NCBI GenBank assembly: GCA_040218415.1
Contig: JAVJRN010000019.1
Location: 30,612 to 94,611 of the forward strand
Length of the DNA stretch: 64,000 nt
Origin: JAVJRN01 sp040218415
GTDB lineage: Bacteria > Bacteroidota > Bacteroidia > Cytophagales > Cyclobacteriaceae
Direction of reading: 5' to 3'
This document shows, piece after piece, positions 44,285 through 53,929 of the stretch (the stretch's first letter is position 1; every line of letters starts with the position of its first letter). Both the position numbers and the translations under genes were made by a program. A model generated the notes under the pieces. The model made no database searches. It saw nothing but the letters and a program-made list of their open reading frames with translations, and had not been told where the DNA came from.

Positions 44285-47200
44285 TGCAAACTATGCGCGC
44301 ATTAAAGAAAATATTATTTTATATAGGTGCTCTTATCTTGTTTAGTACGTCCGTACTGGCACAAGAGGTAGAGCAGCGAGCAACAAGTTCTCCCCTTGGA
44401 GGAAGATGGATGTCGTCTGGAACGATCTCTCATTTTTCTTCTGCCGGGCAGACTGGTGCCCAATCCGGAATGGTATCTGAGGATAATGTATGGAGTGGGA
44501 CAGTGGGGTTTGTGATGCCAACGCTAAGCCTTGAGCCCAATGAGCCACCTGTGGCTGTTTCATTGGCCGAAGAGGTGTTTTATGAAGCGGGTCAATCACT
44601 GATTCTTGAAGGCTATGATCCAGAAGATGATCCGATTGAGTTTGAGGTGGTTTCACCTCCGACCCTCGGCGTTGTTTCCTTGATCGAAGGCACTGACAAT
44701 GAGTACATCTTTACACCAAACACTGATCTTCAGCCAGATACCGATTACAGTGATATTCTGGAGTTTGTCGTAAGAGAAACTAGTGGAGCAAGGAAAAGCT
44801 CTGAAACAGCTCAAGTAAAATTCGCCTTCCGTGTGGAAGATGCTGGTCACGTGATTTCAGGTCTTACCTTTAATTCAAATTCTGGCGCTATAGAGCTCAC
44901 TTGGAACGATGCAAAGAAGAACGCGTCTTACGGAGTGAATCTGGCCTATTACGATCTTACAGATATTCAAAATCCGAACATCAAAGATTTGTATGACCAG
45001 TCCAGTCCTTTGGAAAATTATACAGTAATAGATGATCAGATTACGCTTAATTTAGATGTAGATGCTAGCGCTCATCCGTATTTGTTTAACGGAAGTAGGG
45101 TTTTTGTTACAGCTTTAGTAACTACAGATAATGGTTACTCTGATTTCCTTTCTTTTGTGATTGACAATAGCTCAGGAGGCAGAATAAGTACTTCAGAGGA
45201 TGGTTTGTTCTTTGCATTTGGTAGCAGGATGACGGTAAAGGAGAACAATGAGGTTCAACTTAGACTAGTTGGCGTTGAGTTGGGAGATTTTGATCTTAGC
45301 CAGTCGTCCATCGAAATTCTGCAGGTAGCCAACCAAGGAACTTTGGGCACGCCTACAGTATCGGAGGTTACAGCAAATACAAAAACTTGGTTGCTTAATT
45401 TCAGAGGTACTGAAGAAGTCGGTGGATTGGATTCTATCCAATTCAGGTTATTTCACCCGGATCGTCAGTTGTTTGATACGGCTTGGGCACGTATTGAAAT
45501 AAAGGATGTCAATGATCCACCAAAAGTAACCAGGATCGCCGATCAGCGTACCGAAGAAGAAAAGCCATTCGTAGTGGATCTGAAATATGTTGATCCTGAC
45601 AATGATGTGGATATATTGGTAGAGTCTAATATGGCCAGCCGAGTCTTGACGTCATATGAAAATGGCCAGATCACCATCACCCCTTTAAAGGACTTTAGTG
45701 GTGAGGTATCAGTCAATGTTGTCATTACTGAAAAAGGGACAAACGAAAGTTATGTGGCCTTCGATCGTTTTGATATAGAAGTAGAAGCGGTGAATGACCC
45801 TCCGGTAGTAACAGCCATCGCAGATCAAACGGTAGATGAAGATAACTCACTCACGATTGCACTTTCAGCAACAGATGTGGATGCTAAAATCCAGCTGTTT
45901 GATTATGCAGTGGAGATGAGTGACCCGTCGAAGTTTAATGTGGGTATAGATGGGTCTACGGCTAGAATCATACCAAATTCAAATATCAACGGTACGTTTA
46001 CTGTAAGTGTATTTGCCGATGACCGTCAAGGTACAGCTACCTCAAGGTCTGTGGCACGTATTTTCAATTTGAATATTAATGCAGTAAACGACAATCCTGA
46101 GATAGTCAAGTCATTTGCTTCACAGAAAATTGTACAGGGGTTTCCCGCATATACACTCAACATGGGTGCGTACTTCAATGATATTGAGGATGGAGCTAAT
46201 CTCAATTATACAACTACTGGCAATGATAAGATTGGTTTATCATTTGATGGAGCTATAATGACGGTGACGCCCGCTGCTGATTTCTCAGGAGTTGAGGATG
46301 TTATTATACAGGCGAGTGATGGGGAACTTAGTGTTCAACAAAGTGTGACTTTTGTTTCTGTACAACAGAATGCAAATATACAAATAGTCAATGATCCTGG
46401 TGTTATTACCTTGGAGGAGGACTTTGGAACCCATATTTTCAGCTTGTCAGATGTATTTGCTGATCAGAATAACAGTGGAGCGGTCTTCTCCTATGACTTG
46501 GTCGGAGGTAATTTCCTTAATGTTTCTATAAATGAAACGACTGGTTTAGTTACCGTCGTAGCTCCTGTTAATTTCAATGGTAGGGAGACGCTCTATCTAG
46601 TAGGAAGTACGGGAGGTCAATCTAGTTACACGACTTTCGAGATCAATGTTAATCCTGTAAATGACGCACCAGTAATTGGCGCTTTACCGAGTCAGGTCAT
46701 ACAAGAAGATCTGAGCGTTTCGGGATTATTTGTAGAGCTCTCGGATATTGATAATGCTTTTGCTGATTTGAGTGTTACAGCATCTTCAAGCAATACAGCG
46801 TTACTTCCTCATGAGAATATAAGCGTTGTTTCTGGTTCGGGAGGTTATGTGATAGGGGTTACACCTGTAGCAAATAAGTCTGGAATCGCATTGGTGACAC
46901 TGACGGGTAGCGATGGGATATTAGAGGTTACCAGCTCGTTTCGTGTAACTGTGCAGGCTGTCAATGATAGACCTGAGGTGATTGTTTCGTCTATCAATGC
47001 TGCAACTGAGGATCAGGCTTATTCGTTGGATGTGTCCTCGCTGTTTAGTGATGTAGAAGGTGATGTGCTTACCTATGAGGTAATTGAGTTACCAGACTGG
47101 GCGAAATATACAGCGGGAACCGTAGCTGGTACACCTACCAACGATGATGTGGAAACTTGGGTGCTGACAGTGAGAGCTAATGATGGAAATGGAGGTACAA

Positions 47201-47994
47201 TAACCGCCTCTTATCAACTTCCTGTTGCTAACGTGAACGACGCTCCTGAATTGGTTGCTGCACTTGGAAGCATTACTGCTTTCCAGGAGGATAATTGGGT
47301 CTTTAATTTCCCAACGAGTAATTTCAGAGACGTAGACGCGGGAGATGTACTAACATACTCATTCGATAAATTTCCTGATTGGGCTACCGTTTCTGGAACA
47401 CAACTTTCAGGTATGCCAGGCTATGACGATATCGGAGATTATGAGTTGATTATGTCAGTTACTGACGTGGCAGGAGAGAAAGTTACTGATGTTGCTACTT
47501 TAAGCGTTGCATTTACCATTTATGATGTCACAGTCACTGTTGATATTGATCAAGAATGTAGCGAAGGGAAGAAAGCTGTGTCTGCTTCTGGTGCTTTTAC
47601 TTATAATTGGTATGATGCTGATAATAATCTAATAGGTACTAAGCAAGAGTCATTGACGCTTGAGCCTGGAATATATGAGGTAGTGGGAGTAGATGCCATG
47701 GACAATACAGCTCCGGCCAGAGTAAGTTTTGAAGTAGTGGAATGTGCGACTTTGAACTTGGTTGAACCTGAGATGTCTATTTATCCTAATCCTACTTCTG
47801 ATTGGTTATATATCGAAAATCTATCTGAAAATGTAGAAATCAGGATGTTTGATGCCATGGGTCGAATGCACAATCTGGACTTTCAGAGTGTGGGTTCTGG
47901 GTTCAAGGTGGATATGACCACATTGCCTTCAGGAATGTATTTTATCAGAACGAATGTCAATAACAAGATTTGGAAGGTGATTAAGAAAGATTAA
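44284..47994 (+). CDS. T9SS-secreted protein with cadherin/Ig-like repeats
   Basis: A 1236-residue protein with a signal peptide (ending SVLAQ). After a Gly/Ser-rich N-terminal region it has Ig/cadherin-like repeats joined by VNDPPVV, VNDNPEI, VNDAPVI and VNDRPEV, each starting with a Pro-rich link and containing an Asp-rich calcium-type motif (SATDVD, SDIDNAF). Two putative-Ig (He_PIG-like) modules with PDWAKYTAG and PDWATVSG follow. The C-terminus (IYPNPTSDWLYIEN to WKVIKKD) is a T9SS sorting domain. The ATG at 44284 (or 44293) overlaps the stop of the fibre gene by one base, so the two are co-translated and probably act together at the surface. Confidence 0.87.
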   Translation: MQTMRALKKILFYIGALILFSTSVLAQEVEQRATSSPLGGRWMSSGTISHFSSAGQTGAQSGMVSEDNVWSGTVGFVMPTLSLEPNEPPVAVSLAEEVFYEAGQSLILEGYDPEDDPIEFEVVSPPTLGVVSLIEGTDNEYIFTPNTDLQPDTDYSDILEFVVRETSGARKSSETAQVKFAFRVEDAGHVISGLTFNSNSGAIELTWNDAKKNASYGVNLAYYDLTDIQNPNIKDLYDQSSPLENYTVIDDQITLNLDVDASAHPYLFNGSRVFVTALVTTDNGYSDFLSFVIDNSSGGRISTSEDGLFFAFGSRMTVKENNEVQLRLVGVELGDFDLSQSSIEILQVANQGTLGTPTVSEVTANTKTWLLNFRGTEEVGGLDSIQFRLFHPDRQLFDTAWARIEIKDVNDPPKVTRIADQRTEEEKPFVVDLKYVDPDNDVDILVESNMASRVLTSYENGQITITPLKDFSGEVSVNVVITEKGTNESYVAFDRFDIEVEAVNDPPVVTAIADQTVDEDNSLTIALSATDVDAKIQLFDYAVEMSDPSKFNVGIDGSTARIIPNSNINGTFTVSVFADDRQGTATSRSVARIFNLNINAVNDNPEIVKSFASQKIVQGFPAYTLNMGAYFNDIEDGANLNYTTTGNDKIGLSFDGAIMTVTPAADFSGVEDVIIQASDGELSVQQSVTFVSVQQNANIQIVNDPGVITLEEDFGTHIFSLSDVFADQNNSGAVFSYDLVGGNFLNVSINETTGLVTVVAPVNFNGRETLYLVGSTGGQSSYTTFEINVNPVNDAPVIGALPSQVIQEDLSVSGLFVELSDIDNAFADLSVTASSSNTALLPHENISVVSGSGGYVIGVTPVANKSGIALVTLTGSDGILEVTSSFRVTVQAVNDRPEVIVSSINAATEDQAYSLDVSSLFSDVEGDVLTYEVIELPDWAKYTAGTVAGTPTNDDVETWVLTVRANDGNGGTITASYQLPVANVNDAPELVAALGSITAFQEDNWVFNFPTSNFRDVDAGDVLTYSFDKFPDWATVSGTQLSGMPGYDDIGDYELIMSVTDVAGEKVTDVATLSVAFTIYDVTVTVDIDQECSEGKKAVSASGAFTYNWYDADNNLIGTKQESLTLEPGIYEVVGVDAMDNTAPARVSFEVVECATLNLVEPEMSIYPNPTSDWLYIENLSENVEIRMFDAMGRMHNLDFQSVGSGFKVDMTTLPSGMYFIRTNVNNKIWKVIKKD

Positions 47995-48019
47995 TTGAAT
48001 TAATCATTAACAATGATAT

Positions 48020-48052
48020 AAAAGGTTGGTGCTCTGCGCTAACCTTTTTTTT
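48020..48052 (+). terminator. intrinsic terminator after the T9SS gene
   Basis: AAAAGGTTGGTGC at 48020-48032 pairs with GCGCTAACCTTTT at 48036-48048 (two wobble pairs, loop TCT), followed by more T. A clear rho-independent terminator closing the fibre/T9SS operon. Confidence 0.85.
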
Positions 48053-48123
48053 AAATCCAACCGAGTACATACTAAGGGGCAAAAAGACCAGAAGCCGCTG
48101 CTAAATAAAAGCTTTATCAAAGT

Positions 48124-49305
48124 TCATTCACAAGAGAAGGAGTGGATGGTTTCTGAATTCCAATGAGGTTGTAAAATAACGAACAAGAGCTTGTCTGGAT
48201 TTGGATCACTTTGGCAGAAATGTTTCGACAGCTGTTTGAATACCCTTTTTTCAGGATAAAATGGCACATTGAGTATTGACATACACCAAGCATTGATATC
48301 TAAGTAGCTGCTTCCTCTGATTGGCTTTATCTTCTTAATGAATGGCTCTGTGGAGTCATTAAAAGGCCCAAACGAATTGTATTCTGAAGCTACATAAAAG
48401 TGAGGTGTTTTGTTGGAGTATAAAGAGAAAGACAAGTAATGATCCCAAAGTTGAAAAGCACTTAAAGTGGGCATTATTAAGACTAGCATCAAGGCAAATT
48501 GCAGGTATTTATTGCCAAGCTTCGAGACAATCGAGCGCCAATCAATTGGTTGCTTTTTGTGAAAAAGTGAGACCACCATCAAGGCCATGGCCACATTCCA
48601 AGGAATCACAATTGAATTGTAGTCTATCCCAACTGGGCTTAAGTAGGCGATAATGAAAGCATGCAGCAACAGCGCCATGATTATACCAATCGTTCTTGTT
48701 TTTGGGATAAATAAAAATAGACCCACGGCGATCTCAAAAACAGGAGCCAAATAGCCTATAAAAAGATACGCTTTCAATAATTCTTTGTCGACAAACTGGA
48801 AATAGGTCTGGATGATGTTTTCGAAATTTGTATTAACAAAATTTGGATGGACTTTATGAATACCACTCCATATGTAGACCGCTATTAGTGATAATTGCAA
48901 AAAGGCTTGGAGTTGACTATTTGATGGCTTTTTTACAAATGAAAAGGGTATCAGCATTAAAGCATACATATAAACCCAAGGCTGCCATCTTAGTTGGTCC
49001 TGAAGCAGAAGCACAGCTAGACAAGTTAAAAAAGCAAGGAGAAAGGGTCGTTTTAGGCTGATGGCGTAAAGAATTAAGCTACAAATAGCCACTCCAAATA
49101 ATAACCAATTAAAAATGGCTGGAACTATAGGAATATTGATGATCGGCAGCAGGGGAATTTCTCTTTTGGGTAACCAAAGAGATAAAGACATCAGTATGCC
49201 AACGGAGAAGAAAACCGATAGTATTCTTGCGACGATTGGAGGGTTTTGCGCAAAAGAATAAGCCTTTGGCAGATTGTTATTTCGAAGCAAAAAGTAAGCT
49301 TTCAA
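48124..49305 (-). CDS. multi-pass membrane protein (HTTM/DoxX-like)
   Basis: A 393-residue protein with about nine hydrophobic segments, and a soluble C-terminal part (about 300-393) with five Cys. The helical core (LIAVYIWSGIHKVHPNFV, IGYLAPVFEIAVGLFLFIP) resembles the HTTM or DoxX/MauE groups, whose members act in vitamin-K-type carboxylation or redox roles. The family match is by pattern and is not secure. It lies alone, leftward, 56 bases beyond the HAD gene stop on the same strand. Confidence 0.6.
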   Translation of the reverse strand: MKAYFLLRNNNLPKAYSFAQNPPIVARILSVFFSVGILMSLSLWLPKREIPLLPIINIPIVPAIFNWLLFGVAICSLILYAISLKRPFLLAFLTCLAVLLLQDQLRWQPWVYMYALMLIPFSFVKKPSNSQLQAFLQLSLIAVYIWSGIHKVHPNFVNTNFENIIQTYFQFVDKELLKAYLFIGYLAPVFEIAVGLFLFIPKTRTIGIIMALLLHAFIIAYLSPVGIDYNSIVIPWNVAMALMVVSLFHKKQPIDWRSIVSKLGNKYLQFALMLVLIMPTLSAFQLWDHYLSFSLYSNKTPHFYVASEYNSFGPFNDSTEPFIKKIKPIRGSSYLDINAWCMSILNVPFYPEKRVFKQLSKHFCQSDPNPDKLLFVILQPHWNSETIHSFSCE

Positions 49306-49361
49306 TTTCGATATTTCCCCTCTTAATTTTTCTAAGTACTGATATTGATTGGCAATGAAAC

Positions 49362-50213
49362 TTAATCAATGACTACAGACTCGCAAATGTAGGTGGGAAT
49401 GATGCCTTTCGTTTGAATTTTAATTTCTGCATGAGAAGCCAAAGTATTCCCGCTAAGTACAAGCACAGTATCCAATCCAAACTTATTTCCCCCGAGAATG
49501 TCGGTGGTTAAAGTATCTCCTACCATCAAAATTTCATTTTTATCTTTGGTTCCGCCATTTTTCACGGAATGTTCATAAGCAAAAATAAACATTTGCGCAT
49601 CTGGCTTACCAAATCGGATGATTTGCTTGCCGACAATATCTTCTAGTAGATTGGCAATCCCTCCAGCGGCGATCGCCACTTCTTTTCCTTCTACAGGGTA
49701 GTATTTATCCGTATTAGCAACAATGGTGGCAATATTTCTTCTTCTCAGCAGGTTGACAGCTTTATTTAAATCATGATTCCAGTCAAATCCTTCATCGTCT
49801 AACACCACCAAGGCAGAAATATCATCGGCATTGTCAAGATTTAAGTCGGCTATTGAAATTGTTTTCAGGCCAAGCGTTTCTATGTAGTGGGCTGATTCTT
49901 TCGTTCCTAAATAGGCAATCGTTCCAGATTTTACTTTGAGTCTAAGGTAATGTCTTGCTAGCATTCCGGAAGAGATAATTTTGCTTTTGGTGATTTGGCC
50001 AAGGCCTTTATCCTGATAACTGGCAGCTAGCTCTTGTGGTCCTCTGGAGGCATCATTGGTAATGATATAAAATTCGATTCCATTCGCTTTCAAAAAGTCG
50101 AAAGTTTTGGCGATTCCTGGTAATAGACCACTTTGATTTTTAAGAACACCAAAAGCGTCAAAAAAAATGGTTTTATATTTTATGGCAATAGATGTAAAAG
50201 GAACAATATTCAT
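49362..50213 (-). CDS. HAD-superfamily class IIA hydrolase (NagD-like)
   Basis: A 283-residue HAD phosphatase. Motif I is FFDAFGVL, with the second Asp of the usual DxD replaced by Phe, as in the TIGR01459-type subgroup; motif II is ITNDASRG, and motif IV MVGDTLTTDILGG. A class IIA cap with ALVVLDDEGFDW lies in the middle. The loss of the usual general-acid Asp suggests altered chemistry, though the subgroup is widespread. It starts one base after the kinase gene's stop on the same strand, so the two are co-translated. Confidence 0.82.
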   Translation of the reverse strand: MNIVPFTSIAIKYKTIFFDAFGVLKNQSGLLPGIAKTFDFLKANGIEFYIITNDASRGPQELAASYQDKGLGQITKSKIISSGMLARHYLRLKVKSGTIAYLGTKESAHYIETLGLKTISIADLNLDNADDISALVVLDDEGFDWNHDLNKAVNLLRRRNIATIVANTDKYYPVEGKEVAIAAGGIANLLEDIVGKQIIRFGKPDAQMFIFAYEHSVKNGGTKDKNEILMVGDTLTTDILGGNKFGLDTVLVLSGNTLASHAEIKIQTKGIIPTYICESVVID

Positions 50214-50214
50214 T

Positions 50215-51261
50215 TTATAGGTTTAGTGCTTTGCGGATTTTATCTTCCTTGAAATTTTTGTCCAAATTAGGGAAATATATATTGTGAGCCTCTAGCTGAA
50301 GTTTAGTGGCATATAATTCGTGGAAAAAATACCTTCCGTCTTTGATCACGTAGTTCAATATGAAGAAACGATAGGCCTCTTTAATGAATTTAACTTCCGA
50401 TTCTGTAAGTGGATATACGGCGTGATAGGCTTTTAGGAATATGAGAAAACGATCCTCCATCAGTGGATCTAGTAAATAACTAAAAATCGTTTTATCGCCC
50501 TCTGAGGAACACACTCTACTGAAAAAGTAAAAATCCATCACTCTGCTACTCATACGAAACCAATCATAGTCCCAGCGAGAGAAAAATTTAAAATCTTTCG
50601 TCACAGAAAAATTACCAATATTCCAATCTACGAACACAGGCATGGAGTCTTTTTCGCGAATGCCAATCTTATCCATATTTTCAAAAAGCAAACCACATTG
50701 CCTCTTTATACTGTCCAAGTGGGTGCGGTGCTCGTATTTACCTTCAACCGTTTCTAAAATTTGTAACAGGTGATTGACATCATCATTTACCTGCTTAAAA
50801 CCTTGAGGAAGTGTGTTTCTGACCTTGTAGCAAGCCAAATGAAAATGCGCAAGTTCAGCACCAAGCATTTTAATTTGTTGCTCACTCTGAATTTTCGGTG
50901 GTTTTATGCCCACTTGGATAGGATTATAAAAGACGACCCAAGCGTCCAAAAGCGTATCTCGGTATCGGTAGACGTACAGTTCTCCAAATTTTGTGAGAGA
51001 CTTGGCCACAAAGTTTTCAAAAGGCTCGGTAAGGTTCGTGCCTAAAGCATTCACTATTTTATGATCGCTCACAAAATCTTCATATCTCCCGAAATAGGAG
51101 AGTTTTCCGATGATATTCCCACCTTCTTCGAACCAAATACGGTAAACGTGATTGGTCGACACTTTGGCACTGATGTCTTCTACATATTTAATAGGCCTTG
51201 AATCATCGTAATCGTCCCAAGCTTCTTTGACTATTCTGGTAAAATCTATAACTCCGTACAT
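50215..51261 (-). CDS. aminoglycoside phosphotransferase (APH)-fold kinase-like protein
   Basis: A 348-residue protein of choline-kinase/APH fold. The catalytic loop is PVFVDWNIGNF (with Asp in place of the usual HxD, Asn retained) and the metal Asp is in FSRWDYDWFR. The N-lobe has GGNIIGKLSYFG for a Lys. Several residues differ from canonical antibiotic kinases, so a small-molecule substrate such as a sugar or choline is likelier than drug resistance. It is followed immediately by a HAD phosphatase and lies 90 bases after the Anbu cluster, all on one strand. Confidence 0.72.
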   Translation of the reverse strand: MYGVIDFTRIVKEAWDDYDDSRPIKYVEDISAKVSTNHVYRIWFEEGGNIIGKLSYFGRYEDFVSDHKIVNALGTNLTEPFENFVAKSLTKFGELYVYRYRDTLLDAWVVFYNPIQVGIKPPKIQSEQQIKMLGAELAHFHLACYKVRNTLPQGFKQVNDDVNHLLQILETVEGKYEHRTHLDSIKRQCGLLFENMDKIGIREKDSMPVFVDWNIGNFSVTKDFKFFSRWDYDWFRMSSRVMDFYFFSRVCSSEGDKTIFSYLLDPLMEDRFLIFLKAYHAVYPLTESEVKFIKEAYRFFILNYVIKDGRYFFHELYATKLQLEAHNIYFPNLDKNFKEDKIRKALNL

Positions 51262-51320
51262 ATTGTCATTGGTTGAGCTATTAAAAAATTTGAACTGAAA
51301 ATTAGTTCATTATAGCTTCT

Positions 51321-51348
51321 GCATTGAAAAATTCATTCATTTCAATGC
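51321..51348. promoter_or_regulatory. hairpin between the Anbu cluster and the kinase gene
   Basis: GCATTGAAA at 51321-51329 and TTTCAATGC at 51340-51348 are perfect inverted 9-bp arms with a 10-base loop, directly after the transglutaminase stop. Without a T-run it is more likely an mRNA-processing or partial-termination hairpin than a full terminator. Confidence 0.5.
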
Positions 51349-51351
51349 TCG

Positions 51352-52161
51352 TTATTCAATTATTTCTTTGATGACCACATCGGTGGTTAATTCTGAGGTC
51401 GCATTTCCCCGGTAATTTCCTTGCACTGGCAAGGTTCTTTTAGGATCAAAAGAAGCGCACACAGGTACGTAATTGTTGGTGGTCAACACGCCTGCGCTTG
51501 GATCGGCACCTATCCAGCCGCCACCGGGAATAAATGCTTCTACCCACGCGTGCAGTTCATGGCCAGCCGAAAGTTCAGGATTGAAGGCATAACCGCTCAT
51601 GAATCTGGCAGGTATATTTTCTGATCTTAAAAGTGCTATCATCAGGAAAGATAGATCCCTACAGGATCCTTGTTGCCGGTCGTAACAGTCCTCTATGGAT
51701 AAAATATTTTCTTCGTATCGTGTTTCATGAGTCATTCTTTGATTCACCAACTGATTCAAGTTGCTGAGATAGTTGATGGCCTCATCTGCTTTGGCCTGAT
51801 CTGCCCAATGCTTGATATCATCTCTTAGATGACTTACTTTCAAATATTGATCATAGGGCTTATCCCAGTGCGGAATTGGCTGAGGAAGGAAATCAAAAGG
51901 ATTGTAATCATGCGAGGTTATTTCTATGGAAGCAGAAATAGTAAAACTTTCAATGAGGTCGTTGAACCAAATTTGCGAATATCCATTGCCTTCTACATCA
52001 ACACCGCTACTTAAACCAGTAGGCGTGGGATCGACAGTTAATGTGTACTTATCCACTGATTGAAAATAGCGATAAGCAGGGGCGAAGTAAAGAAGGTGTG
52101 GTTCTACAAATACTTTATCAGAGTATTGGTATTTTGTGTTGTGTTGTATTTTAAATTTCAT
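51352..52161 (-). CDS. transglutaminase-like cysteine protease of the Anbu cluster
   Basis: A 269-residue protein with an N-terminal beta-rich bacterial transglutaminase-like domain (1-110) and a transglutaminase core with Cys167 (QGSCRDLS), His204 (ELHAWVEAF) and Asp220 (WIGADPSAG). No signal peptide is present, so it is probably cytosolic. The gene overlaps the Anbu gene by 11 bp. In known clusters this protein accompanies Anbu, alpha-E and a circularly permuted ATP-grasp protein; the role is proposed to be in peptide or crosslink turnover. Confidence 0.88.
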   Translation of the reverse strand: MKFKIQHNTKYQYSDKVFVEPHLLYFAPAYRYFQSVDKYTLTVDPTPTGLSSGVDVEGNGYSQIWFNDLIESFTISASIEITSHDYNPFDFLPQPIPHWDKPYDQYLKVSHLRDDIKHWADQAKADEAINYLSNLNQLVNQRMTHETRYEENILSIEDCYDRQQGSCRDLSFLMIALLRSENIPARFMSGYAFNPELSAGHELHAWVEAFIPGGGWIGADPSAGVLTTNNYVPVCASFDPKRTLPVQGNYRGNATSELTTDVVIKEIIE

Positions 52162-52906
52162 AGTTTTCGATGCTCAGTTGAGCATCGTCTTTTTCAAATG
52201 ATGTTTTAAGATTTATTGAAGGTAATTGATTAATTGCTACTTTAAGGCTCGTATCCCAATGTTCGGAGAGGTGTCTTAGGTCTTTCTCTTCGAATCGTTT
52301 TTCAATAAGTTGAAAGGTGTCCTTTCTAAGGATGGCCGTATCTATAGGATAATCTACATCATTGGCGGAGATGCGTGTTGCATCAAATGAGAGAAACCCG
52401 CTTTTCAAACCAAACTCTAAGCTAGAATCATAGGTAAGAGAACGTTTGAGTATTGGAATTCCATAGCCAACATTGCCTATTATCACATAAGGAGTTCCTG
52501 GTCCTATCTCTATCCAATTTCCTTCTGCATAGAGCAGAAACAATTTAGGCGCCTTATCATTGGCTAATTGCCCGCCGATTATTGCATGAAGATTAAAGTG
52601 AAGACCAGCATGTGTAAGTGCAAGCTTATCTTCAGCTGCCACAAGTTTTACTTGCTCGGCAAACTTATTTACTACTTCATACAACTTAGTAAAAGTAGTG
52701 GCGTCATTTTCCACTACTTCGTTAAAATAAGTAATGGCCTTATCTCTAATGGATCTTAAGCCAGAGGTCATAATAAAGAAGGCGCCTTTTTTACGATTTA
52801 CTGTGTAAATTTTTTTGGCAGTGGTTGTATCCGTACCCGTCGTTATTCTGGTATCGGCCAATCCGATAACACCTTCTTTGCTTAATATGCCAAGGCAATA
52901 GGTCAT
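52151..52906 (-). CDS. Anbu-type proteasome-like peptidase (BPH)
   Basis: A 251-residue Ntn-hydrolase of the ancestral beta-subunit (Anbu) family. The N-terminus MTYCLGI leaves Thr2 as the nucleophile after Met removal, as in Anbu, with GLADTRITTGTDTTTAKKI supplying the Asp and Lys partners. GNVGYGIPILKR matches the C-terminal half. It starts one base before the end of the alpha-E gene. Anbu proteins form open helical or ring assemblies; their natural substrates are unknown. Confidence 0.87.
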   Translation of the reverse strand: MTYCLGILSKEGVIGLADTRITTGTDTTTAKKIYTVNRKKGAFFIMTSGLRSIRDKAITYFNEVVENDATTFTKLYEVVNKFAEQVKLVAAEDKLALTHAGLHFNLHAIIGGQLANDKAPKLFLLYAEGNWIEIGPGTPYVIIGNVGYGIPILKRSLTYDSSLEFGLKSGFLSFDATRISANDVDYPIDTAILRKDTFQLIEKRFEEKDLRHLSEHWDTSLKVAINQLPSINLKTSFEKDDAQLSIENYEI

Positions 52907-53887
52907 TTATTGAGATTGTTGACTTTGAACTACATTGGACTGCACTGTAAAGTATCGCTCCGCAATTTGATCAGACAAGCTATTGAGGTCTTTCTGTATT
53001 TCATCCAAATACTCGTGCAAGCCAAAATCAATGACATCACTTACCTCTGAAAACTCAAGTTTTGACCTTAAAATTCCGATTTCCTTTTCTATTTTATTTG
53101 AAAAACCCAATTTACCGGCAGTGCCTTCTATCTCACGTAGACACTCTTCTACATGCATAACACAAAACAAGATTGATCTTGGAAAGTATCTGTTGAGTAC
53201 CAAATATTCCACCACCGATGTTGCTTCAGTACGTCCATAAACTCTGCGAAAAGAATTATATCCACTGACTGACTTGAGTAAGGCGGACCAGCCAAGGAAA
53301 TCCAGCGGAGAACCTACATGCTCTATCGAAGGCAACAAAATATGATATTTAACATCAAGGATGCGTGATGTTTTGTCGGCTCTTTCAATGAATTGGCCTA
53401 GTTTGGTAAAATACCATCCTTGCGTACGCGGTGCGGTATCATAACTCAATCCATTTAACAATTGAATTTTTTTTCTGATATCAATAAGACACTCTCTAGG
53501 GTCTTCATACTTCCATACTTCTTTTTCCTTCTGATCTTTAATGAAATAATACAATTCGTTGAGCACTTCCCATGTCTCCGTGGAGAGGTTTTCTCTTACA
53601 ATTCTGGCATTTTCACGTGCATAGGTGATGCTATTCAAAATGGAATTTGAATTATGACCATCAAAAGCAAGAAAGTATATCGCTTGGCTTCTGCTATATC
53701 CTTTGTTGTACTTGTCGTATAAGTCTTTGTCGCCCGTCGCTACTATTAGCGGTTTCCATTGTTGATCGACATTTGGTGGTAAGTCTAATTCTAGGTTAAA
53801 ATTCACATCGATGAATCGGGCATAATTTTCTGCCCTTTCTATATATCTTCCTAGCCAATAGACTGAATTTGCTACTCTACTTAACAT
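52907..53887 (-). CDS. alpha-E domain protein (DUF403)
   Basis: A 326-residue mostly helical protein of the alpha-E family. The N-terminus MLSRVANSVYWLGRYIERAENYARF and the mid-segment LGQFIERADKTSRILD, each carrying an ER(A) pair, are the hallmark. Established context: encoded beside Anbu, a circularly permuted ATP-grasp and transglutaminase. Here it lies between the ATP-grasp (42 bases upstream) and Anbu (directly downstream). Confidence 0.93.
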   Translation of the reverse strand: MLSRVANSVYWLGRYIERAENYARFIDVNFNLELDLPPNVDQQWKPLIVATGDKDLYDKYNKGYSRSQAIYFLAFDGHNSNSILNSITYARENARIVRENLSTETWEVLNELYYFIKDQKEKEVWKYEDPRECLIDIRKKIQLLNGLSYDTAPRTQGWYFTKLGQFIERADKTSRILDVKYHILLPSIEHVGSPLDFLGWSALLKSVSGYNSFRRVYGRTEATSVVEYLVLNRYFPRSILFCVMHVEECLREIEGTAGKLGFSNKIEKEIGILRSKLEFSEVSDVIDFGLHEYLDEIQKDLNSLSDQIAERYFTVQSNVVQSQQSQ

Positions 53888-53929
53888 TCTGTTTTCTTTA
53901 AATCCTTAAAATTTTGATTGGTTCGATGA

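Noticed and set aside
50215..51261. APH-fold gene as an aminoglycoside-resistance gene
   Set aside because: The catalytic loop differs from the antibiotic kinases, and the context is metabolic, so resistance is not supported.
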